Positions 33,051 through 43,462 of a stretch of 64,000 nucleotides of DNA are shown piece by piece. The stretch is taken from NCBI GenBank assembly GCA_036874045.1, contig CM072336.1, positions 14,193,001 through 14,257,000 on the forward strand. The letters are read 5' to 3'. The notes below the pieces were generated by a model, which was given only the letters and a program-made list of their open reading frames with translations, searched no databases and had not been told where the DNA came from. The position numbers and the translations under genes were made by a program. The DNA is from Cymodocea nodosa (Eukaryota > Streptophyta > Magnoliopsida > Alismatales > Cymodoceaceae). Position 1 is the first letter of the stretch; each line of letters starts with the position of its first letter.

Positions 33051-33616
33051 AGAAATCACTTTTTTTTTTATGTAGATATAATAAAAAAAATTAATAAAAA
33101 AAAATTATTATTATAAAATATAAAAATCATTGCAGTTCAACTAACCAGATCCATTGGTATGACCGAAACATAAAATATCTGTATTAATTTTTAATAAAAA
33201 AATTTTTGGTTTTACCGAAACATAGTATTGGTTCAACTTGAAAAAAAATTAGGTCTAACTGAAACATAGTATCAGTTAAACTAGTAAAAATATATATATA
33301 TATATTATCTTAAGTATTTTTTTATATCTATTTGTACGGGAAGTCCGTTGAGTTAAGCGTAACTCAACGAGCTTACTCCGTTGAGTTTTGAGTTAGTCAA
33401 CGAGCTTATTCTGTTGAGTTAACTGTAACTCAACGGAGTACTATAGCTAAGATTGCGGATGAGAGAGCGAGATTTGGTTCGAGAAATGACCCGATTACCT
33501 GCCTAAACTTAGGGCTTATTTAAACTAAAACCTAGGGTTTTGGGGGCATTATTCGGCAAATCAGTTAGAATTTAGAGTAGTAGAAATCAGAGCGATTCGT
33601 GCTGCTGTGTAACTCC
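33051..33616 (+). repeat. Spacer after integrase with Ty3-internal palindromes
   Basis: No coding frame is supported. 33150-33280 has three degenerate copies of an ACCGAAACATAGTAT-like word. 33288-33304 is a (TA)n run. 33335-33440 contains perfect dyads, CCGTTGAGTTA...TAACTCAACGA and CTGTTGAGTTA...TAACTCAACGG, the same type as in the LTRs. Confidence 0.7.
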
Positions 33617-35855
33617 ACGATGAGGAAGATGACACCTGAGTTCTGGGAAAATATTGTTGACACATCAGAATTTCTGAAAGAGTTAGAGGAATGGCACATG
33701 TAGTAGAAGATCAGGAATACAACAAGAGAAAAAGAGCTACAGAAGGTAGAATCAAAACTTTTCAACTTCATAAGAGATTTAGTAGATTTGGGTATACAAA
33801 TACCTCAAATAATGGAAACAAGAATAAAGGTTGCAACAAAAATTGCTATAAGCAAAGAAAGAAAATAAGGCCAAACAACGAAGTTGCCCTAGAATTAATC
33901 CAACGTAAGTCTCGACTCTGGTTCAAAAGACGAATCTATAGACGAGCTAAATAGGCGATCTGGGAGCAAGAAAGGAAAGAAAATGAAGAAGAGGCAACTA
34001 AAGGACAAGACGAGCCGACTATTGAAAGACTTGTTCCTGAGGAATAGTAGTCATGACCTCCAGTTCAGCCAATAGAGTCATTGCCACGAGTAGCATTTGC
34101 TTGGCCGAGAACTAATGAAAAAGAGAAAGAGTTTACTAGCTTAGTTAAAACAGCAAGAGACCAAGGTGATGAAGAAAGTATAGCTATAGCTAAGGCACAT
34201 ATTTTATATGATAGCATTAAAAAAAGAGGGCTACAGAAAAGTTGAAAGCCTAATATAAAATCAAAATGGAACAGCATCAAGAAGTTACTGCCAAACCTAC
34301 TGCAAAAGGAGATGAAGCTGGTCCTTCGAGGCCAATAATTATAGAAAAAGTTAAACAGGAAGAGCTAGTACCTGTGGCTCAAAGGCCTATAGAGCCTATT
34401 TTTTTGGATTTAATTTCAGATGAGGAAGAGGAAGACTAGGCACAATTAATCACACGAAGGAAAGGAAAAGAGATAGTGCCTGAATGCCAAAAAGAGATTA
34501 AATCTGAAGCACCAATAGCAACAGGGCCTGTGGTGCCAATTTTTATAAACCTGCTATCCAATTCTAAGGAGGAGCAGGAGTAGCAGCAGCAAGAGCAAAG
34601 AAAAGAAGAAAAACAAGCTGAAATTAGTCTACAACCTGTACAAGAAGAAGAAACAGAAATTAGGGCAGAAACTGAATTGCCCGTGACTCCATCCCAATCT
34701 GCTACAGAATCAGAAAGAATAGTGACAAAGCAAATTGGTAGTTAGGAGGAAGAAGAAAGAATAGAAAATGAAGAAGCTGAACGAAGCTATTTGGACAAAA
34801 ATGACTTTACAGATCCCACTGAAGAGCAAGAAACTCTTCAACAATTTATGGAAAGAATTCAAGACAGAGTGGAGAGTTCTGTCGTCTCACCACCACAGAC
34901 AAAAGTAGAAGCAAAAATTAAGGAATCTGTAGAACATGTTCAAGTGCAGCCTATGTTAGAGGAAGATCAAGAACAAACCCCTCTGGAACAACAAAGTCAA
35001 ATTCCTAACCCGACTGAAACAACAATTTTAAATGAAATACATTTTTGGAGTCAAGAAGCTTATACTAAATACCAAGAAATTAGGGGTTATGATATCATTT
35101 ACAGTAGGCCAGTAAATTGGGACGGAATGCAAGAAATCAAAGAATTATTTGAATTCCAAGGTCTACTGAATTTTATTTCTCAAGAAAGAGGGCATGTAGT
35201 ATATGAAAATTTAGTGCCCTGCTTTTATGCAAACTTAAGAGAAGGAGAAGGAGGATTAATTTCCAACGTGGAGGAAGCTAATGTACAGATAACACCAGAG
35301 CTTCTCCACAACTTTTTTGGATTGAAGAATGAAGGACAGGAAATATTAGAAAGTACAACTGCCGTTGAATGGACAGAACAGGAAATTAAGGACAGTTTGG
35401 CTATCAATCCTGGTGTGCCTCTATTAAATAGATTGAAGCATTTAAATGGTAAAGCACACATAATAGCTAACATTTTGATTAAGAATGTCTATCAACGACA
35501 AGGCCATGACATAGAATTGAGTCAATTTGTCAAATGGGCCACGTTTGCAGTTGTAAAGAGAATTCAAATAAATTGGTCTGCAATTTTTATCTCCAAGCTG
35601 ATAACAGTAAAGAATAAATTGTTTTATGGAGATTTGATTCTACTGCTAATGGTGGATTGTATCGATTTCACTAAATGGGCATCAAAAAGGATCAAATCAA
35701 GAACCATTTCAGTGAAAGAGTACAGAAGTTTTGTAGCTACAGAGATTACTAAACCTTTTGGAGGCATTACAGGAGTTGTAGAGAGGATTAATTAATTAGA
35801 GCAACAATTAGAAAAACTCCAAAAGGAAGTAGATGAACTTAGGAATAAAGACTAA
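33617..35855 (+). pseudogene. Element G accessory ORF (putative plant transposon protein-like domain)
   Basis: A decayed ORF downstream of integrase, in the position where Athila elements carry an env-like gene. It begins around MRKMTPEFWENIVD (33617), has stops and shifts through 34740, then a 334-residue open piece (34791-35795). The N-terminal half is acidic and Gln/Glu-rich. The conserved half reads IYSRPVNWDGMQEIKELFEF, FYANL, ITPELLHNFFGLKNEG, IANIL, IQINWSAIF and KLFYGDLI. This pattern is what plant annotations call a putative plant transposon protein domain. It ends in a short coiled coil (QLEKLQKEVDELRNKD) before TAA at about 35853. I see no signal peptide or membrane segment, so env is not supported. 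A homologous ORF is present in the Ty1 element F at 46348-47249. Confidence 0.75.
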
Positions 35856-36663
35856 ATTGTATTGTTCGTCTACTTGTATATAATTGTATGAAAAATATCT
35901 GAATTGATTGTAATGTAAATTGATTCATATGAATGAATATAAATTTTCAGATATACTTTTCATATGTGTTTTGAATGTGAAATGAATGGAATATATTGAA
36001 TGTTATATAATTTGTGGAACATTATGAATGAATGTTTAATAGATTTACAATTTACTGAATGACAGGATAGATGTTTGAAAATTTCTACATGTTGCAAGGT
36101 AAAATGTAAATTCTGCATAACATAAAATGACCTACAAGTTAAATATTTATATAATGTTCAGATTTAAATGAATTTTGATTAGAATGAAGCATTAATGACA
36201 TAGATTTAACTTTATTTTAGTTAGCATAATGTAGGAAAAATTTATATTTAGAAGTTAATACGAGGAGTAAACTTAAAAGTTGCCAAGTGTTAACTCAACG
36301 AAGTAAGTTCGTTGAGTTAAACTTAACTCCACGAGGTCAGTAATATAATATAAGGTCACTCCGTTGAGTTATCTGTAACTCAACGAAGTTAGTCCGTGGA
36401 GTTAGCAACAGTAACCAACATTATTCCGTTGAGTTATCTGTAGCTCAACGAAGTTAGTTTGTGGATTAAACAGAATGGTAATTCTTTTAACCACGAACGA
36501 AACTTCGTCGGTTTAGCGGTGACCAAAATTTGAAATTAATAGTAGTACACGTACCCATAAAAATAGGAATCAGATGCACGTTGCAAGACACGTTCTTGTA
36601 ACGAGATTTATTCACTTTATGGATGTGCATTATATATATAAAATAGAATGTTATTTACGAGTT
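35856..36663 (+). repeat. Intergenic spacer of element G with palindromes
   Basis: AT-rich and non-coding. 36290-36470 has a run of perfect or near-perfect dyads (ACTCAACGAAGTAAGTTCGTTGAGT; CCGTTGAGTTA TCTG TAACTCAACG; a CGTGGAGTTA variant). Otherwise nothing recognisable. Confidence 0.65.
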
Positions 36664-38143
36664 ACCAGCACTTTTAAAAGAAAGGAGAAAAGCATTGGAG
36701 GAGCTGGAAGGAGAAGCAGCTGATTCGATTTCATCCGTCAACAAATATTTACTGAATGGAAAGCTTCAGACTGGTATGTAATTAATCTTCTGCTATTTAT
36801 TTATGAGCACATAGACTCATTCTCTGAGCACTAATCGATTAATAAGAACACCTACCCAAGGATATTCAACACAGAGGCACACTGAAACATTTTCTAAATT
36901 GGACTTTAACGAAATCCTTTGGGGTGTAGCTAACCTTTCTTTAAAAGAGAACGTAGAGATGGTTGTTCCAGTAGAAAAACCATTAGGAGAAATTCTGTAT
37001 CTGGAATTAGTTGATGAATCTTCATGTATTCGATTGCCAAACTTTGAGGGAGATAGGTTTGAATTGAAATCTAATTATATTAGTCAATTACTACATTTTC
37101 ATGGATTAGAAAGAGAGGATGCCTATTATTTCCTTAGAGAATTTAACGAAGTTTGTCAAATGATGAAAATGTCGAACATGACTATAGATGCTATTAAACT
37201 TAGATATATCCCTTTTGCTTTAAAAGACACAGCTAAGAGATGATTATATACTCTGTCGCCTGATTCAATTTTTGCATGGACTGAATTTTGCTCTGTTTTT
37301 CTGGAAAAATATTATCCAACACATCAAACGATTAAAAAGAAAAAGGAAATATTAATGTGTAGCCAAAAATAGGGTGAATCATTCTAGAAATATTTTGAAA
37401 GATTTAAAGATTTACTGACTCAATGTCCACATCATGCAATGAGTAAAGCACAATTAATAGGTATAATTTATGAAGGCATAGATGTTTCAACGAAATCTTT
37501 ATTAGAATCTACTTGTCAAAATGGATTTTTAAAACTATGTAGTGAAGAAGCATGGGCATATTTAGAAAACTTTGCAAAAAGAACTACATAGTGGGAAAAC
37601 TCGGCTGAAGCTATTGTAGATAAAAGAATATTACCAAGAGGAATGCATAAAATAGATTCAACTACTATGCTTGAGGTGAAATTAACTAAATTAACAAAGA
37701 AAATAGAAGAGTTATCATTAAATCAAAAGCTAACAGAAAAGAATGCAAACATAAATGATCTAGATATTATTTATACTAGAAACTAGAAAGATAACTTTGG
37801 AAATTCTTATAATCCTAATTGGAGAAATCACCCGAATTTGTCTTGGAGAAACAATTTCCAGGGAGGAGAAAATTTAAATGAGAAGAATATAAGTTATGAA
37901 GTATTACTTGAACAAGGATCTAGAATAGAGAAATTAGAAAAGATAATTCAATAATTAAACAATCGTCTAGATTTTGTATTTGGAAATACTGCAAATCAAA
38001 ATATAAATAGAAATATACCCCTTAGACAGAAGGAATCAATGGAAGTTAGACCTACTAGAGCATTGCCAATGCAAGCAGTACCTTACCTTGTCAATAGAAC
38101 TGTTAATGAAATTGATACCTCTTCTGTGAGGATAACTGAATGA
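36664..38143 (+). pseudogene. Element G gag capsid domain, located downstream of pol
   Basis: This is a Retrotrans_gag-type capsid protein in one frame from before 36899 to TGA 38141-38143, broken by stops at 37241, about 37369, 37384, 37588, 37783 and 37951. The order of motifs is that of Athila/Tat gag: FEGDRFELKSNYISQLLHFHG, EDAYYFLREFNEVCQMM, IKLRYIPFALKDTAKR, LYTLSPDSIFAWTEF, FLEKYYPTHQT, YFERFKDLLTQCPHHAM, LIGIIYEGIDVSTKSLLEST, EEAWAYLENFAKRT, and SYNPNWRNHPNLSWRNN. The first stop replaces the Trp of the normal AKRWLY. Upstream, a possible exon (about 36664-36777, LPALLKERRKALEELEGEA) ends at ACTG/GTATGT, and an acceptor-like AATAAG/A lies at 36846, so a small intron of about 70 bp is possible. 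It forms particles in normal elements. Here it follows integrase and the accessory ORF. Confidence 0.85.
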
Positions 38144-38338
38144 AGTAGTATAACTGAAGTAGCTATATATATATATATGTATATATAAGTTTATTTATAG
38201 TTAGTTGTATCATAGAATTAGTCTTTAACTCAACGAACTTAGTCCGTTGAGTTATGCCATAATTCCACGAGGGTGTGCAGTAGTTATGTTAATTTTTGTC
38301 TCTACTAAATTTTTGTATGTGTTATACAGAATCAACAA
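38144..38338 (+). promoter_or_regulatory. Gap between gag and F-box gene with dyad and acceptor-like site
   Basis: Contains an AT microsatellite (38165-38180), a dyad near 38226-38275 (AACTCAACGAACTTAGTCCGTTGAGTT and a CCACGAGG partner) and TTTTTGTATGTGTTATACAG just before the F-box ATG. This last looks like a splice acceptor, so the F-box protein could be made from a spliced RNA. Confidence 0.45.
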
Positions 38339-39477
38339 ATGGAATTGATGCAATTACCATTGGATGCACTAAGGGAAGTACTAAGTAACTTGTCAGCTAA
38401 AGATCTGTGTAGGTTGTGTTGTGTATCAAAGGAAATTAAAGACTGTATTGAAGAAAAATATTTTCAGGGACTACAAGCTGCAAAAATGACTAAGATTAGA
38501 GATGGATTCATATGGAAGTCATTTAATCGTAGTTCAATTAACCATGAATATCTGCCTATGGAAAAACTACTAGAATTCCACCCAATACATTAGAAGGAAT
38601 AGAACATATTATGGGGATAGATGAAGGATTAATCATATACAGAACCAGACCAAGGTATGCAAGTCTATTACCCGATATTTTGATAAGAAATCCTATAACA
38701 AGAGAAGACTGGTATATAGGAAGACCTAATAGATATGAAGTACCAACTGTAAATTGTGGGTTGGCTTTAATATTTTCTGATAAAAATTCGACCATTCCTG
38801 AAAAATTATATTATTGGAGACCTACAGGAAATTGGGGTGAAAATTTATGCTTAAGTGTGTATAATTTTCTGAATAGATCTTGGACTGAAAATACTATGAT
38901 ATATCTAAGACAGAAATCATTAATTAACAGCATGCATGTCATACTTGATGGATATATATATCTAGTCACAAATATATCAGTTGCGTTTAGATCTGATTTA
39001 TACATAGTAAGCATAAATAGTTATGATGATGAATTTGTAGAAATATTACCTATATTGAGTGAAATAGCTAAACCACCATCTGCAGAATTAGATAAAATTC
39101 AAATAGAGATGTGGTATAATAAATATGATGATCCTACTTTATGTCTAATAAGATGGTGGGATGAATTGATGAAATTTCAAATATGGATTATGAAAGACAT
39201 AAATGAATCAAAGTGGGAAGAGGAATATATTGAAATAGATGTAGAAATAGAAACTGCTACATTACCTTGGAACCAAAAAGGATCCATTTCTGCATTTCAT
39301 ATCATTAATGGTAATACACTTGTATTTGGAATTTATAATATATTACATGTTTACAAATTAAGAAGGAACAAGAATTACATTAAAACAGAATTATTAGCAA
39401 GAAGAATTATGCCTAAAAAGTTTGCTTGGACTGACACATTTATTCCATTTGTTTCTACTTATCAATCATGTTCTTAA
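38339..39477 (+). pseudogene. F-box protein gene carried inside element G
   Basis: The first piece (38339-38593, 84 residues) starts MELMQLPLDALREVLSNL and continues SAKDLCRLCCVSKEIKDCIE. This is a clear F-box (residues about 6-39), the motif that binds SKP1 in SCF ubiquitin ligases. The second piece (38611-39477, 288 residues; its frame is open further upstream to about 38570) lies in another frame, consistent with a single small indel around 38575. It has the style of an F-box-associated domain: LLPDILIRNPITREDWYIG, LYYWRPTGNWGENLCLSVYN, SMHVILDGYIYLVT, SAFHIINGNTLVFGIYNILH. Both pieces are otherwise free of stops, in contrast with gag and pol of the same element. The target is unknown. Such a gene is not part of standard Athila/Tat elements, so capture of a host gene is likely. 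Confidence 0.8.
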
Positions 39478-39999
39478 CCTGTGATTTTGTGTGTTTAATG
39501 TTGTGTGTATTCTATAGTTATTTTTAGAGAAAAAAAAAGAGAAATTTTTTTTTAGTTTTAATTTTATTTTATAAAAAAAAAAAAACAAAATATCAATCCA
39601 GTTTGTTGGTATCTATTCTAGGAAACCAACTGGCTTACTTATGAGCCACCAAAGGCATAGGAGCTTGGGTTCCATACAAGACAATGATTTATCAATATCT
39701 ATTAAATGTTATTTTGTTATATATTTTGCTTTTATCTATGAATGAAAAGTTTTTTAGAATCAAAAATCAGAATATGCAGAAGGAAATATAAACGAAACAA
39801 GGTATGTAACTGATTACTTATCCTGAATTTAAATTTAAACTCATTTGTTGAGTTAGGTGCTAAATCAATGAAACTGTATTCATGCAAACTGTATTTATTG
39901 TCAAATCTTTTACATTGAGGACAATGCAAAATGTAAGTATGGGGGGGAGGTAATTAAAGTAATAGCCATGTAAGTTTGTTAATTAAAAGAATTAAAATG
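39478..39999 (+). promoter_or_regulatory. 3' untranslated region of element G with internal purine-rich motif
   Basis: A-rich tracts at about 39528-39590. At 39912-39950 lies ACATTGAGGACAATG followed by GTAAGTATGGGGGGGAGG, a motif pair often found in the 3' region of Athila/Tat elements and resembling the PPT at 41252-41268. It may act as a second plus-strand primer. Confidence 0.65.
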
Positions 40000-41125
40000 G
40001 TACTAAAAAGTTTTGTGAAAATTGAAAATTTTTATGAACTTATTGTAACTATTTGATAATTGAGACTGTAAAATTTTTATAAATAGTAACTACTTGAATG
40101 TTGTATTTAGAAGACTATATAAGATGCTATAGAATTTACTATTTATATCTAGATATAGTATCTTATGTTTTTTCTGAATTTCATGAGTTTAACAATTTCA
40201 CGATTTTAAAATGAAATCAAAATGCTTAATGAAAAAAAAAAAAAATTTATTTAAAGTTCGGAAGGAGCTGAAATGTGAATTCTAGATTAAATGAAACACA
40301 TGATTAAAGATACATTTAATTTAACTGATTAAACTTGTAGAATGATTTATGTGTAGATTTTATTAAACTACATAAAAAGTATGAGCTTATTGTTAGGGAT
40401 TCATATTTACAATAAATGATAGAAGCAGGACTATATGAGATTGGTGTTTTATTGCATCTGTATTAATGAAATACGTATATATACAGTATGGGCTTAATGT
40501 TTTGTTTTGTTTTTGTATTGTGAAAAAAAAAAAAAAAAGATAAAAAGAAAAAAAAAGAAATTTTGAGAGTTTATTGACTTGTTTGATCACGAGACTTTTA
40601 TACTTGAGCAGATAGGTATTTAAGGATAGTTGACTTGAAAAAGGACTCTTGAAATCCGGCAACCTAAGATCCTGATCAAATCTGGGATTGTTGACTGAAA
40701 GCTCGTTACATGGGTACATTAGAAAGCTCCTGTATGATTCAAGTTTGTCAAATTAACTTTTAAAGTACAAAAAAAAAAAAAAATTATACTGTTCTGAAAA
40801 GATATAAGTGTTTTGTAAAATACAGATATCTTATGAATCGAGTATATTTTCTGTTATCTAGAATTGTTGAAATATGAATCTCGAATTAACTTTTGAAGTT
40901 GTTTAATGGAGATACAATTCTTTATTCTATTTGTCTTAATCATATTGAATTGGATTGTACTTTGATTCGTATGTTGTTGAAATTTCTTCTAGAAATCTTA
41001 TTGGAAAATTCAAGATGACAAATGATGAAAAAAAGAACAAACGATAATATAATTAATACCTATGTGATGATGATATACTTTGTATGTAATTTGCATATAT
41101 TTTAAGTATATTTGCAGGTTGATTG
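40000..41125 (+). repeat. Non-coding module shared with Ty1/copia elements E and F
   Basis: Long collinear similarity to 45385-46260 (element F) and to the reverse complement of about 20815-19740 (element E). Shared words include TTTATTGCATCTGTATTAAT, TTTGAGAGTTTATTGA, GTTTGATCACGAG, ATCTGGGATTGTTGA and TTAGAAAGCTC. It lies just upstream of the PPT and 3' LTR in G, and just downstream of the RNase H stop in the copia elements. There is no ORF. Poly(A) runs at 40241, 40525 and 40770 interrupt it in G. Confidence 0.85.
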
Positions 41126-41259
41126 CTAAAACATACAGAATATTTATATACTAGTTCTTATGCTGAATAGAAGAAAAAAAGGGAGAATTAATTCTAGCAC
41201 TTTTAGAATGACCCATTAATGAGATCTTAGTTTGCTAAGGGACTAGCAAAATTTAGGTA

Positions 41260-41268
41260 TGGGGGAAG
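41260..41268 (+). promoter_or_regulatory. Polypurine tract of element G
   Basis: TGGGGGAAG directly before the TG of the 3' LTR, in the conserved context ATTTAGGTATGGGGGAAG. The same sequence, reverse complemented, borders the element B LTR at 14031. Confidence 0.88.
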
Positions 41269-43457
41269 TGTTTAGAATGAAAAAGTACATATTATTAACT
41301 AGTTAAATGATGGTTAATTGCATAATATTTAGCTTATCATATGAGAATTAAGCCATTATATCATAATTGCACTGTTATATGCTTTAATTAAAGAATTTGC
41401 TTAATTTCGGTGAATTAATGTTAATTTAGTACATTTCTGAATTATCAGTAAGTTGCAGGCTGTGAAATCCTTAAGTATCCGAATTTTATGATATTTTGGA
41501 TAGTTATGTTTAACATACCGAACATGTATCGAAGAGTTATGTTTAAATTGTCGAACAGTTATGTTTTAAAAGAATACTTTATTATTTCCTGAAGTACACA
41601 TGTCGAAACCATAATGCATGTCTTAAGTGAACTTTCGGTGAGTTATATATAACTATCCGAAATTGCAGTTGGGCATCGGATAGTTATATGTGTAACTCTC
41701 CGAAATCTCCTTTTATTTATAAAATAGCTGTGGGCACGTGTCATGTTTTGGGAAAGTGACTTAAGTGGATTTTCGGTGAGTTATTTGTAACTATCTAAAA
41801 TGCATCTGAGCATCGGATAGTTAGACCTGTAACTCTCTGAAATGTTTCTTTTATTATTAAACTACTGATGACACGTGTCGAGATCTGGTAGATTTACTTA
41901 AATTATATATAGTTAAGTTTGTAAGTATCCGAAATACACTTGAGCATCGGATAGTTAAATTTATGCATGTGTTTTATAGTTAAATCAACGAGGTAAGTTC
42001 GTTAAGTTATCTGTAACTCCACGAACTATTTATTTTCTAATATGCCACTATAGCGGTTGCAGAAACAGGATAGTTGGAAGGAAAAACCACGATCGCACGT
42101 ATCGCGTAGGGAGAAGAAATCATCGTCGTTGATATGAATGATGGAAATCCAACTAACCATTCAAGCAAAAGCAGTTACCACTGAAGAAATATAAAAGAAA
42201 AGAAGTAAAGAGTGTGTGATCGATGGGTATGGCCAGTGTGTACAAAGGAGGAGCACCGAGCTTTCTGCAGATAGTGTCGGCAATTCTCTGAAGTACCACA
42301 CCAACCATCATCACCACCACATTATCACCACATTATCACCACATTACCACCACATTATCACCACCACCATAATCACCAACCATCGGAGGTCTGTGAGGAT
42401 ACTTTCCTAATGTCGGGTCGATTCCGAGCCAAACACAGTGCTTGATAACCACTGTGAGGAGTGATCGCGTCGCGGGAAGGGAAGCCATTTTCACCAAGCG
42501 CCAACTCATATTTCAGGAGATCGTAAAGCTTTTAGCCTTGGTTTCCAGTTGATGCCTGTATGCTGAAGAGGAGATCATCTTGCAATTCTAGACTCGCGAT
42601 TCTATAGGGAGAGGAGACAGAATTGTAAGTGGTTTAATTTTCAGTGGTGTAATCGCGTCGCATGTAGTGACGGAAGTATTTACTGTCGACTGAGATTACT
42701 TTACATTTCACCTTTCGCCCATTTCCATGTTCATATTAAAACAAAAATACCAATAATAGCTTATCTGTGTTTGTATTTTGTATTTGAGTGTTGTATTGTT
42801 TGTGTTGTATCGTGATTAATGTTATCTTTGTTAGTGTTGTGATTGTTTTATATTTTTTTTAGTTTTACAGTTTACTGAAATTGGTTCGTTCAAAAGACTT
42901 AAAGATTTACTATTTGAATTATCTGAATATTAGTATTGCCTAATGATAAATCCAATATTTACTAACATTAAATAGCTTAATTGATGTTATTTACAATCTA
43001 TGGAACCGCCCAATGGTTGGCCGAATTCCTTTGTAAATAGCAGTATTAAATAGGAAATGCAGGCTCGTGTAGTTAACTTAAGTCCACGAGGTTAGTCCGT
43101 TGAGTTAGCCATAACTCAATGAACTTTGTCTATTGAGTTAACTGTAATTCAACGGAGAGCTTATTGAATATATAAATTTGATTGTTAAAAACGGAACAGT
43201 TCTCAATTCTTAAGCAATTCCCTATGGGATCGACCTGTACTTGCACACTAATACAATAGACACTGTGCACTTGTAGTTAAAGTACAAATTGGAATTAATA
43301 TCTAATTTGTATTAAAGGTTGTTTGTTTTCTTCTAAAAAGGAATAGGCATAAAGATAAATTAACTAAGTAAAAACAGAAGTTAACAAATCCAAGTTTTTC
43401 TGGTGTGTTGTTGGAGATCCAAACAAGTTTTCTAGTATCGTGCTAGCCAAGCGAATA
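41269..43457 (+). repeat. 3' LTR of element G (2189 bp)
   Basis: TGTTTAGAATG...GCCAAGCGAATA; aligned with the 5' LTR it shows CA changed to TA at the end. TATAAAAG is at 42190-42197, a CCACATTAT-type simple repeat at about 42300-42385, and dyads at about 41420-42030 and 43060-43170. Confidence 0.92.
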
Positions 43458-43462
43458 GTTAC
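43458..43462. repeat. Target-site duplication of element G, right copy (GTTAC)
   Basis: This is the partner of 26101-26105, followed directly by the resumed copia integrase frame of element F. Confidence 0.95.

Larger units (their letters stand above)
26106..43457 (+). mobile_element. Complete 17.35-kb Athila/Tat-type Ty3/gypsy element (element G)
   Basis: Order: 5' LTR 26106-28302, tRNA-Asp PBS 28310-28327, zinc-knuckle ORF 28404 onward, protease, RT, RNase H, integrase (to about 33050), accessory ORF 33617-35855, gag capsid domain 36664-38143, F-box gene 38339-39477, internal purine-rich motif 39912-39950, copia-shared non-coding module about 40000-41125, PPT 41260-41268, 3' LTR 41269-43457. 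A perfect GTTAC duplication flanks it. RT-RNase H-integrase order identifies Ty3/gypsy. The tRNA-Asp primer and the HVVSKKGFEVGKAKIEV and LRSRWAGPY motifs identify the Athila/Tat branch. The LTRs differ by about 4 percent by eye, mostly transitions, so the insertion is not recent. All main frames contain stops. Confidence 0.93.

Noticed and set aside
33691-33954. Basic plus-strand ORF of 87 residues
   Set aside because: It overlaps the decayed accessory ORF in another frame; a shadow of low-complexity coding sequence.
34791-35795. Env-like membrane glycoprotein
   Set aside because: No signal peptide or transmembrane segment can be seen; the sequence is acidic and soluble in character.
36664-38143. 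The capsid block as the 5' end of a second Ty3 element inserted in G
   Set aside because: No LTR, PBS or target duplication precedes it and no break follows before the F-box gene. Kept as an alternative explanation only.
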